The position numbers and the translations under genes are program-made. DNA of 64,000 nucleotides. Origin: Promethearchaeota archaeon (GTDB lineage: Archaea > Asgardarchaeota > Lokiarchaeia > Sigyniarchaeales > SOKP01). Position 1 is the first letter of the stretch, and each line of letters starts with the position of its first letter. This document shows positions 34,558 through 42,064 of this stretch, piece by piece. Location of the stretch: NCBI GenBank assembly GCA_016839765.1, contig JAEOTP010000016.1, positions 130,027 to 194,026 on the forward strand, read 5' to 3'. Under the pieces are notes generated by a model, which was given only the letters and a program-made list of their open reading frames with translations, had not been told where the DNA came from and ran no database searches.

Positions 34558-35703
34558 TTATTTAACAAACTTTTCTATCCTATCCATTGCATTTTCTAAT
34601 TTACTCATCTCTGTCGCGTATGAGATTCTTATTCTGTCATTTGAAAAAGAACCAAATGTATCTCCAGGAACTATTGCTACACCTTGCTGTTGCATAATCT
34701 TTCTAGAGAATTCTGACCCGTTTACGTCGAAATTTTTAACTGAGGGCATAATATAGAAAGCACCCTTTGGTCTAACTACCTCAAATCCCAGTTCCTTTAA
34801 TCTATTATATACAAATAATCGCCTTTCATCAAAACTCTTGAGTATATCATTAAAAAAGCTAAGATCCATTTTCAATGCTTCAATAAATCCATATTGTGCT
34901 GGATGATTAGTCCCTGCTACGGTGTATTGATGAAATTTCTCAATTAAATCAATAATTTCTTTTTTTGCAACAACATAGCCGAGTCGAAAACCCGTGGCTG
35001 AGAATAATTTTGACATGGCATTAGTGGTAATAGTTCTTTCAAAAAGTCCATCCAAGGATGCAGGGCTAATATGTTTATATCCATCATAAATATAATTCTC
35101 GTAAACCTCATCAGTGATGAGATATAAATCATTATTATTTACTATCTCAACAATTTGATTTAATTCTTCGGGAGATAACGCATATCCAGTAGGATTATTG
35201 GGAGAATTAATTAAAATTGCTTTAGTTTTTGGAGTGATTGATGATATTATTTTTTCAATATTGGGACTAAAATCATTATTTCTTTCGATTTCTATTACTT
35301 TAACGCTAAAGAAAACTCCTAAATAGAAATAAGAGATAAAATTTGGTGATGATAATATTAGCTCATCTCCAGGATTAAAAATTGAGGAAAAGGCAAGGGT
35401 AAGAGCTTGTGAACCGCCATTAGTAACCATAATATTTTCCTTCCAATTACAATTAATATTGTTTACCCTTCCCATTTTATTCTCAATTAATTGCAATAGT
35501 TCAGGAACGCCCCTTGTTGGAGCATAATAGGTAATTTTATTTTTTAATGCTTCTATGTTTCCGTGAATTGCAGGATCAGGAGTCTTAAAATCTGGTTGAC
35601 CTATCCCTAAACTTATTACATCCGATCTTCCTGCGGCAAGATCAAATAATTCTCGAATCTTTGATTTTGGTGCTTTAGCAACATTACGGGATAATTCTTT
35701 CAT
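34558..35703 (-). CDS. Class I/II PLP aminotransferase
   Basis: 381 residues. Seen: SLGIGQPDFKTP, ITYYAPTRGVPELLQ, NSPNNPTGYALS, LITDEVYENYIYDG and the PLP lysine in SKLFSATGFRLGY (K232), with RISYATE containing the substrate-carboxylate Arg. The group contains aspartate and aromatic aminotransferases, and the N-terminal RELFDLAAGRSDVISLGIGQPDF is typical of archaeal aspartate-type enzymes. Exact substrate uncertain. Convergent with the M24 peptidase gene. Confidence 0.92.
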   Translation of the reverse strand: MKELSRNVAKAPKSKIRELFDLAAGRSDVISLGIGQPDFKTPDPAIHGNIEALKNKITYYAPTRGVPELLQLIENKMGRVNNINCNWKENIMVTNGGSQALTLAFSSIFNPGDELILSSPNFISYFYLGVFFSVKVIEIERNNDFSPNIEKIISSITPKTKAILINSPNNPTGYALSPEELNQIVEIVNNNDLYLITDEVYENYIYDGYKHISPASLDGLFERTITTNAMSKLFSATGFRLGYVVAKKEIIDLIEKFHQYTVAGTNHPAQYGFIEALKMDLSFFNDILKSFDERRLFVYNRLKELGFEVVRPKGAFYIMPSVKNFDVNGSEFSRKIMQQQGVAIVPGDTFGSFSNDRIRISYATEMSKLENAMDRIEKFVK

Positions 35704-35791
35704 AATTTACTAACTATTCAGTTCTATTTAAAACATTTGATTTTTAAGCCTCCAAAAAATACGAGAGAAAAATTAGAGTATAAACAAGGTA

Positions 35792-36340
35792 TTAAATTTT
35801 TTCTCCATAATTTCTTAAAATTTGAAATACTAAATTTTTGAATGCTTTTTCTACATTATCCCCAAATTTCGCACTCGTTTCAATAAAATCACTTGCTTGT
35901 ATTTTTTCAGCTAACTCCTTCCCCTTTTCTTCAGGAACAGTTCTGCGATCACTTAAATCAATTTTATTACCTATTAGTATATATGCACCTTCCCTTTTTA
36001 CATATTTTTTAAAATCTTTAAGCCATTTTGATTCTATGTTCTCAAATGTTTGAAAGCGTGTAACATCATAGACAACCAATGCTCCAACACACCCTTGAAA
36101 ATACATAGAACGAATAACATTATATTTTTCTTGACCCGCAAGATCCCACATGATTAATCTTACTTGAGCATTGACTTCCTCTAAATTTACATCTTTACGG
36201 ACAATATTTGCACCTAAGGTTGGTTTATAATCTTCTTGAAAGGCTCCTTCAACGAATTGGTTTATTAAAGACGTTTTGCCTACTGCGGCGTCTCCTAATA
36301 TTGTAATTTTAAAGACAAATTCTCGTTCTTCAGCGGTCAT
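35792..36340 (-). CDS. Rab/Ras-like small GTPase
   Basis: 182 residues. G1 GDAAVGKT (16-23), switch I Thr 41 in KPTLGAN, G3 DLAGQ (66-70), G4 NKID (125-128), G5 TSAKFG near 158. All guanine-contact residues and the catalytic Gln are kept. No C-terminal cysteine. It is preceded on the same strand, 88 bases away, by a V4R-like gene, the second GTPase/V4R neighbourhood in this window. Confidence 0.93.
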   Translation of the reverse strand: MTAEEREFVFKITILGDAAVGKTSLINQFVEGAFQEDYKPTLGANIVRKDVNLEEVNAQVRLIMWDLAGQEKYNVIRSMYFQGCVGALVVYDVTRFQTFENIESKWLKDFKKYVKREGAYILIGNKIDLSDRRTVPEEKGKELAEKIQASDFIETSAKFGDNVEKAFKNLVFQILRNYGEKI

Positions 36341-36428
36341 CTCTTCTATAACAATCCTTATAATTACTAATAGGTGATTCTAATATTGGATAATTAAATA
36401 TGTAACAATATTTTGATTTTTGATCTAT

Positions 36429-37040
36429 TTAATTATTTTCCTTTTTTGTTTTAAATCTTTTTTTTATTTTCAACTTTAGAACAAATGAATTGTGATGAGG
36501 ATCATTTATATTCTCTTTTTCTCCAAAAAAAAATATGTGATGATTTGATGGTAATGCTTTTTCAAGTGAATGAACAAGAAATCCCCTGAATAAATCACAT
36601 GACACTCCGATTTCAGAACAAAAAATACATTTATTCACTTTAATAACTATTAATTCATCAGATTTTTCTATAATTTCTACATTCCAATCTGTTTGAATAA
36701 ACTCATTGATTTCTCTTATAATATCCTCGAAATTTTTTCCATAAGGAAACAAATAAAAAGAGAATTTACGTCCAATTTCATACAGCAACTTTGACGAATC
36801 ATATAATAAACAATTCTGAGCTGCAATTATTTTTTTAAAATAAAAAAAATCTATCGTTCCATCTGGATCTACTTCTCGAATATCTTTTAATTCCAATAAT
36901 TCTGCTTCTCTTAAAATGGATTTCATCCCATCATAATCAAGATTATCAAGATAGGATTGTAAAAGAGCCGTAACTACTCTATTTCTAACTGTACCTCTAT
37001 AATCTCCTATTATTGTGGAATTATTTGGCATATATCTCAT
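36429..37040 (-). CDS. V4R-like/Bet3-fold candidate protein
   Basis: 203 residues. An N-terminal helical part (GTVRNRVVTALLQSYLDNLD) is followed by LLYDSSKLLYEIGRKFSFYLF, a strand pair (VEIIEKSDELIVIKVNKCIFC), then CDLFRGFLVHSLEKAL, and a last strand HNSFVLKLKIKK. The helix-strand-strand-Cys-helix-strand order and the C-x2-C...C-x4-G-x2 block resemble V4R domains, but the match is weaker than for the gene at 24762. It lies directly upstream of a small GTPase on the same strand. Confidence 0.52.
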   Translation of the reverse strand: MRYMPNNSTIIGDYRGTVRNRVVTALLQSYLDNLDYDGMKSILREAELLELKDIREVDPDGTIDFFYFKKIIAAQNCLLYDSSKLLYEIGRKFSFYLFPYGKNFEDIIREINEFIQTDWNVEIIEKSDELIVIKVNKCIFCSEIGVSCDLFRGFLVHSLEKALPSNHHIFFFGEKENINDPHHNSFVLKLKIKKRFKTKKENN

Positions 37041-37362
37041 TGAAATGCATAATTTCTGTGAGTCTTTTGGTAATCATCTGATTACTTCTCTAACTCATGA
37101 TTCAATTTTCTTATTCCTAATTCAATCGTGCTTATAAATTTAGAAAATTCAAAACATTTAAGCTTTTTTTTTGTGAAAATCCAAACGAAATTCATTATTA
37201 AAAAGTATTACTTTTAATGTACCTTTAATTTTAAAAAGCTAATACTAATAAAGTAATAAAAGAATTAATACAGATTTTAAATATAACGCAATATTGTTCA
37301 AAAAAAATATGAATTGAGAAACCTGTTTTTATATTTAAAAAGCATTCAAGAATTTTCCAAAT
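37041..37362. other. 322-base intergenic stretch, no gene seen
   Basis: AT-rich spacer between the V4R-like gene and a zinc-ribbon gene. It holds a small hairpin GTAATCA-TC-TGATTAC near 37069-37084, which could belong to the promoter of the V4R-like gene, and T/A runs. No open frame with a ribosome-binding site, tRNA or clear repeat was found. Confidence 0.5.
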
Positions 37363-37830
37363 TTAATCAATTATTGGGATAAGGGATGACCAGAGATATA
37401 TGAAGTACCTTATTAGCACTAATATAAAGCTAGCAATTCCAAAAATCAAACCAGTAATCGCCATTCCTTTTGAATCGTCTTTAACAATTCCAATAATTCC
37501 AAAAATAACAGCTATAATACCTGATAGAATGACTACTACATTAAAAGGTATTATAATATTAGAATAACCAAATGATCTGAGTATCATAATCAAAAACGAT
37601 AAGCTAATTCCCATAATTCCAAATGATAAGGCAAGGATTCCATTGGTTTTTTGTGGTTTAAAATAACCAGGGGATGGCTTAGGTTTTACAGGTTCAACTG
37701 TTTTAACTAGAATCTCTGGTTCTTTCTGATATATAGTTGAAATTTGCTCACGTGATAGTATATGGCCACAATTTGCACAAACTTTCCAACCAGGCTCTAC
37801 TGGGTTTCCACAATTTGGACAATAATTCAT
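37363..37830 (-). CDS. Zinc-ribbon/DUF4190-like membrane protein, third paralogue
   Basis: 155 residues from ATG 37830 (MNYCPNCGNPVEPGWKVCAN): an N-terminal zinc ribbon, Pro-rich linker PKPSPGYFKPQKTNGILAL, then helices and KDDSKGMAITGLIFGIASF. Same plan and length as the tandem pair at 14557 and 15207, from which it is about 22 kb away and on the other strand. An earlier in-frame start (37845) adds MLILG, which breaks the common N-terminus and is rejected. Role unknown. Confidence 0.75.
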   Translation of the reverse strand: MNYCPNCGNPVEPGWKVCANCGHILSREQISTIYQKEPEILVKTVEPVKPKPSPGYFKPQKTNGILALSFGIMGISLSFLIMILRSFGYSNIIIPFNVVVILSGIIAVIFGIIGIVKDDSKGMAITGLIFGIASFILVLIRYFIYLWSSLIPIID

Positions 37831-37965
37831 ACCTAATATTAACAAAAGTGTATATTTATTTCTTTTCTTCCAATGGTAAATGTTTCATTAAAAGCGGATA
37901 AAGTTGGAATACAGCTAAACAAAATTAACAAAAAACGAATAATAAAATATATTTATAAAAATGGT

Positions 37966-39675
37966 TTATTCCTTTACCGTCTCTAAAAGTTCCTCAATTT
38001 CAGACTGAATTTCGTCTGGTTTCTTCGCTTCTTCTCCTTGAATGGCTAAGGCGCGCTCTAAGCGCTCCCTATGAAGTGTATTCATGGCGCAGAATGGAAC
38101 CTCTAAGACTTTTGATGAGTCCTCTGGATCAATCACGCCGTAATGGACAAGACAGCGGCAAACTCTATCTAAGTCAAAATTGTAAGAATCTTGAAAATGC
38201 ATCGAGCTAATTAAAAGATTTTTCTCGTGAAAGAATTTCCCAGCAGATTGAAGATTGGGAAAAGCAATCAGGCGAGAGAATGCTATTAGCGTTTTACTTG
38301 TTAACAATTTCGTAGGATTACGTACGTATCTCATAGCCCCGGCAAAATAGTAAGCTTTCATCATCTGACGATATCCTAAGCTCGTTATATCATCGACAAA
38401 CTTTCCTATCGTACTTGCGATACTCCCAAACTCCTCTAAATTGATACCCTTGAGGAGTCCAGTAGGTTTAGGAACTTCTTGTTTCTGGGCCATATCATAT
38501 ACTTTATTTGACCACCGGATGAGCCCTTCCGCGTCAAAGTAGTTTTCAATTGGTTCCCACTCATCCTTGGCATTGATAACGCAAATTGTCGCAAATCCGC
38601 AATCTGAGTGGCTGGTTGGGCTCCACTCAGGCACATCGTCGAACCATGCTAATAATCGTGTCATTTTAGCGGTGGTTGCTAACGGATAGAATTTGGTAAT
38701 TGCATTATTTGTGTGTTTATTTATTGCTATTTTCAAATCTGAGGTTGTATATCGTATATCCATCAACTCTTCAAAGCTTATGCGACCACATAGAGATACA
38801 GGTTGATAAATAATTCCAGAAATAACATCATTATTGTCTTTAGCATAGTCCATAATCTTTCCAACTTCTTGATCATTTACTCCTTTAGCTATTACTGGGA
38901 CTAACATTACACCATAAAATCCTATTTTTCTGGCATTCTCAATCACTCTTTGTTTTAAAGGCCAAAGATTTACGCCTCTTATCTTTTTCCATACTTCAGG
39001 GTTATCAGTTGCATCGAATTGCAAATATATAGCATCCATTCCAGCATCTTTGCATTGTTTCATAAATTCAATTGACTTGGCAAATCTAACTCCATTGGTG
39101 GTAACCATAACTTCAATAAAGCCTAATTCTTTACCTTTTCGAATGATCTCAGGGAGATCATCTCTAATTGTAGGTTCTCCACCAGAAATTTGTAATAAAA
39201 CGGCTGCTGTGGGTTTCATTGATCTAAAATGCTCCATGATCTGGACAATTTGATCATACGTTGGTTGGACAACGTATCCCTTTGCACTAGCATTAGCAAA
39301 ACAAATCGGGCACGCTAGATTACACCTATTAGTGATATCAATTAAACAAATATTAGGGGCGCTTTTATGGTTTTCACAAATTCCACAATCATAAGGGCAA
39401 CCTTCATTACATTCCTTTATTCCCGAAGAGACATACTCAGGTTTTGTAGTATGATCTACTGTAGAACCAATCTCATCCGTAAATGTTTGCTGCCATTTAT
39501 ATTCTTCTGGATCTATACTAAGTTTATCTTTAAAATCTCCGTGTTCTTCACAATTTTTCCTCATCATTACCCAATTTGTATTATCATCGACGTAGATTTC
39601 GGCTGCTATTGGCTGTAAGCATTCTGGACATATACTTGTTGTGCGTCTTATAATTTCTTCAGTCATAAGTATCAT
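37966..39675 (-). CDS. tes: Tetraether lipid synthase (radical SAM)
   Basis: 569 residues. N-terminal zinc-knuckle-like CPEC (16-19) and C42/H45, then CPYDCGICENHKS (93-104), TNRCNLACPICFANAS with the radical SAM cluster C118-x3-C122-x2-C125, QISGGEPTIRDDLPEI, and further cysteines in VPFCAMNTLHRERLERAL. This arrangement is that of Tes, which joins two archaeol-type lipids tail to tail to make GDGT or macrocyclic membrane lipids. Start may be ATG 39675 or 39666. The last third is visibly less AT-rich than its neighbours. Two inverted repeats lie upstream of its promoter. Confidence 0.87.
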   Translation of the reverse strand: MILMTEEIIRRTTSICPECLQPIAAEIYVDDNTNWVMMRKNCEEHGDFKDKLSIDPEEYKWQQTFTDEIGSTVDHTTKPEYVSSGIKECNEGCPYDCGICENHKSAPNICLIDITNRCNLACPICFANASAKGYVVQPTYDQIVQIMEHFRSMKPTAAVLLQISGGEPTIRDDLPEIIRKGKELGFIEVMVTTNGVRFAKSIEFMKQCKDAGMDAIYLQFDATDNPEVWKKIRGVNLWPLKQRVIENARKIGFYGVMLVPVIAKGVNDQEVGKIMDYAKDNNDVISGIIYQPVSLCGRISFEELMDIRYTTSDLKIAINKHTNNAITKFYPLATTAKMTRLLAWFDDVPEWSPTSHSDCGFATICVINAKDEWEPIENYFDAEGLIRWSNKVYDMAQKQEVPKPTGLLKGINLEEFGSIASTIGKFVDDITSLGYRQMMKAYYFAGAMRYVRNPTKLLTSKTLIAFSRLIAFPNLQSAGKFFHEKNLLISSMHFQDSYNFDLDRVCRCLVHYGVIDPEDSSKVLEVPFCAMNTLHRERLERALAIQGEEAKKPDEIQSEIEELLETVKE

Positions 39676-39752
39676 TTTTTATTTTTTTTTTTAATAAAAA
39701 CATTATTTAATTAAAAGGTTAGTTAACTTTTCTATAAAAATTTTTTATATAA

Positions 39753-39776
39753 AATAATACTTGGATTAGTATTATT
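39753..39776. promoter_or_regulatory. Inverted repeat beside the tes promoter
   Basis: AATAATACT-TGGATT-AGTATTATT is a perfect 9-bp inverted repeat with a 6-base spacer. On the minus strand it ends just upstream of a TATA-like TTTTATATAAAA (about 39740-39752), which would start transcription of tes. That position fits an operator or activator site for tes. Confidence 0.45.
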
Positions 39777-39831
39777 ATTTTCTTTTATGTTTTTTAATAA
39801 GAAATATCAAAAATCATGATTATCAGGTGAA

Positions 39832-39860
39832 TTTTATCATGATTATTAATCATGATAAAA
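39832..39860. repeat. 29-bp near-perfect palindrome with an extra half copy
   Basis: Two 14-base arms (TTTTATCATGATTA and its complement) flank one T. An additional copy of the inner sequence AATCATGATTAT lies 20 bases to the left (39812-39823) in direct orientation. It may be a protein-binding site shared by tes and the structured RNA promoter, or a bidirectional terminator hairpin; no gene ends nearby, which favours the first. Confidence 0.55.
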
Positions 39861-39962
39861 AAAATAGAAAAAATAGAAACCTAAACTTTCTCTTTTTTAC
39901 TTTTTAGCATAACAAATTATTTGTTAAAGGCTCAATATTAATAATTTTTTGCATTAGGTACA

Positions 39963-39977
39963 AAATTAAATAAAAAA
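39963..39977 (+). promoter_or_regulatory. TATA box for the candidate RNA
   Basis: AAATTAAATAAAAAA at 39963-39977 is centred about 28-30 bases before the G-rich start of the structured RNA at 40000, the standard archaeal TATA-to-start distance. Confidence 0.45.
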
Positions 39978-39999
39978 GTTTTATTTCTTGATTTTTTAA

Positions 40000-40125
40000 G
40001 GGGAGACTCCTGCCACCAAGACCTAATAATAAGGTCAGAAACAAAATAGGGGGAGGAGGGCGAAATCAGAGTGTGTTTTTACACACTACCAAAAGACAAA
40101 AATCCAGGGTAGTGACAGGAGTCAT
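40000..40125 (+). ncRNA. Candidate structured non-coding RNA, class unknown
   Basis: In the middle of a 722-base gene-free, T-rich stretch lies a block of clearly higher GC. Its ends pair: GACTCCTG (40005-40012) with CAGGAGTC (40116-40123), extended by CAC/GTG past one mismatch. Inside are GACCT/AGGTC (40020-40036, 7-base loop), AGTGTGT-TTTT-ACACACT (40070-40087) and a G-rich purine tract (40049-40060). CACTACC (40084-40090) can instead pair with GGTAGTG (40108-40114), excluding the second hairpin and part of the outer stem. A TATA box precedes and T-rich sequence follows (40131-40170). It does not match RNase P, SRP, tRNA or box C/D motifs that I know. No open frame fits. Confidence 0.6.
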
Positions 40126-40397
40126 GTTATTAAATCTTTATTTCTCTCCCTATTTTGATTTTAATTTTATTAATAATACTTTTTAAATTTTTATCTTATA
40201 ATGGAAATAAATAATGATTCAAAATGGAAATTAAAAATCTTTATTATGAAATAAATAGATTTGGAGATATTTAAAATAATTGTCGAATTTTGAAAATTTT
40301 TATTGACAGAATAGTGAAAATTTGCTGGTATTAATTTATGAAAATACTTAAGTCTTAGTAAACTAATAAAATGATTTAATATTTTAAAGATATAACT

Positions 40398-40775
40398 ATG
40401 AGAGAAACTGTAGGACAAGAAGAGCCGCCATTAAAATATGATGTATTTACAATAATATTCTTTGCGATTGGCTTTATAGCTTCATGGTTTAATATGATAT
40501 TAATTTTAGAAGCACCCAGATATATTGAGGTTATAGCATATTTATCAATAATTTTTACTACAATTATTCCAGGTGTTATTATTGCTTTAAAAAAGAGATA
40601 TTGGGGTTATGGTTATTTATTTGGGTTTTCTGTTGCGGGGATCCCTTTTATGATTATAATTGACTTGTTCATTGGGGGTTATACATGTATTACTACTTTA
40701 TTTATCTTTATAATATTATGGTTAATATTTTGGAAAACATGGCGTTCTCTTAGCTCTATAAAGGTGGATGCGTAA
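40398..40775 (+). CDS. Small four-helix membrane protein
   Basis: 125 residues with hydrophobic segments near 17-36, 42-62, 70-90 and 92-112, a short acidic N-terminus (RETVGQEEPPLKYD) and a basic C-terminus. No motif recognised. It is preceded by about 270 bases of AT-rich sequence after the candidate RNA and ends 52 bases before a convergent gene. Confidence 0.55.
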   Translation: MRETVGQEEPPLKYDVFTIIFFAIGFIASWFNMILILEAPRYIEVIAYLSIIFTTIIPGVIIALKKRYWGYGYLFGFSVAGIPFMIIIDLFIGGYTCITTLFIFIILWLIFWKTWRSLSSIKVDA

Positions 40776-40827
40776 ATAGAAGATAAAATTTTTGACTTTT
40801 ATATTTAAAAAAATAGTAAAAGAAACA

Positions 40828-41301
40828 TTATTTAGAATGTAAGGGAATATCTTCTATAGTAATATTGTTGACTCTTTTTATCGATAAAAACTTTTCTTTT
40901 ATCAATTCTGTATTTAAATGACTGGATTCAAGAGTGTCTCCAATTAGATATGTTTCATAAAAGCATTTTTCTAATTCATAACAAATACCAGTTGTGTGTA
41001 GTATATCTTTACTTAAATTTAGTTCACTTAGTACTTCTGAAATACCTTTAACAATTTCTGGTGAAAATTCTTCTAATTTTATTAGAATTTTCTTAATTAG
41101 TTTAGTATTTGTAGGAAAACAACTTACTTTTATAACATCTTCTCGGGATATAAAAATTAATAGATAATAAGGCGAATCAATAATTTCTTCTTTTACTTCG
41201 TCAGGAAAAATAGTAAATTTCAAATCTTCTTTTGTTATAATTAGACCCAAGGAGATTTTGTTTTTTTCTTTTCTCTCAGTGTTTTTTGTAACCATATCCA
41301 T
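40828..41301 (-). CDS. Two-repeat alpha/beta protein, family not recognised
   Basis: About 157 residues from ATG 41301 (an earlier in-frame TTG at 41313 adds four). Segments ISLGLIITKEDLKFTIFPDEV, SPYYLLIFISREDVIKVSCFP and LIKKILIKLEEFSPEIVKGISEVL, then HTTGICYELEKCFYETYLIG, suggest two alternating strand-helix units as in ACT or longin-like folds. No catalytic motif. It is beside a longin-like gene (41546, divergent) and may belong with it, but this is weak. Confidence 0.45.
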   Translation of the reverse strand: MDMVTKNTERKEKNKISLGLIITKEDLKFTIFPDEVKEEIIDSPYYLLIFISREDVIKVSCFPTNTKLIKKILIKLEEFSPEIVKGISEVLSELNLSKDILHTTGICYELEKCFYETYLIGDTLESSHLNTELIKEKFLSIKRVNNITIEDIPLHSK

Positions 41302-41545
41302 CAAAAAATCCAAAGTAATTAAAAATATATGTCTATTAATAAAATTTGTTTGTTTTTAATATTTATTTTTTTTTAATTTAATCTATACAATTTAAAATTC
41401 GTAATTTGGTATGTAATTAAAAAGACATTGAGTAAAGATAAAAAGTTATAATCTGGATATTACAAAGATAACATACATATTTTAAAAAACAATTTAAAGT
41501 TTGTTAATTAGGTGATTTTGATTATTATAGAGAAAATTTTGAATT

Positions 41546-42040
41546 ATGTCTTATAAATTTAATGATATTGACCAAAATATGGAATTTGGCTTTGATGTTA
41601 AAAGGATCAGCCGAAATGAGTGCTATTTTCATGCAATATATTTTTTAGATAATTTAACAGGTTCTCTCCTGGTTAGTAAAAAATATTCTGAATATTTAAA
41701 TTCTCCTTCAAATGGAGATTTGATCAGTGGGTTTTTAACTGCTCTAAATTTATTTATAAAAGAAATAAAGCCTGGTGATACGGATGAAGAGATTCAGGAA
41801 ATCAATTTTAAAGAAACACGAATTTTATATGAAAGAAGAGGAAGACTTACTGTAATTGCGATAACTAAAAAATCAACTATTCAATTTGAAAGACATATCT
41901 TAAATCTAATTGTAGATGATTTTTATAATCGGTTTGGAAGATCAATAAATCATTTTAATGGTCTTATTGAACCTACAATTTTAGATTATAAAAAGAAGTT
42001 AAAGGTGCTTGGTTTATATAATTCTGATTTTGAAAAATAA
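41546..42040 (+). CDS. Longin-like domain protein
   Basis: 164 residues. Strand YFHAIYFLDNLTGSLLVSKK, helix GDLISGFLTALNLFIKEIK, strands EINFKETRILYERRGRLTVIAITKKS, then helix ERHILNLIVDDFYNRFG. The I/SGFLTAL...F helix followed by a two-strand hairpin and a long helix is the longin-type order seen in Asgard GTPase partners. The same plan is visible in the 21334 gene. ATG 41546 has no ribosome-binding site of its own; a GGTGAT at 41511 leads into an 11-codon frame that overlaps this start. Convergent with the repeat protein. Confidence 0.58.
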   Translation: MSYKFNDIDQNMEFGFDVKRISRNECYFHAIYFLDNLTGSLLVSKKYSEYLNSPSNGDLISGFLTALNLFIKEIKPGDTDEEIQEINFKETRILYERRGRLTVIAITKKSTIQFERHILNLIVDDFYNRFGRSINHFNGLIEPTILDYKKKLKVLGLYNSDFEK

Positions 42041-42064
42041 AGCTTTTAGAAATTATTTAGAAGG

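Noticed and set aside
40191-40418. 75-codon minus-strand frame beside the candidate RNA
   Set aside because: It spans AT-rich spacer and the start of the 40398 gene, with a Phe/Ile/Ser-rich product and no start signal.
41518-41556. Very short frame after GGTGAT at 41511
   Set aside because: Only 11-12 codons from TTG or ATT and overlapping the longin-like start; possibly coupling, but indistinguishable from chance. Kept as a warning that SD-to-ATT spacing can occur by chance.
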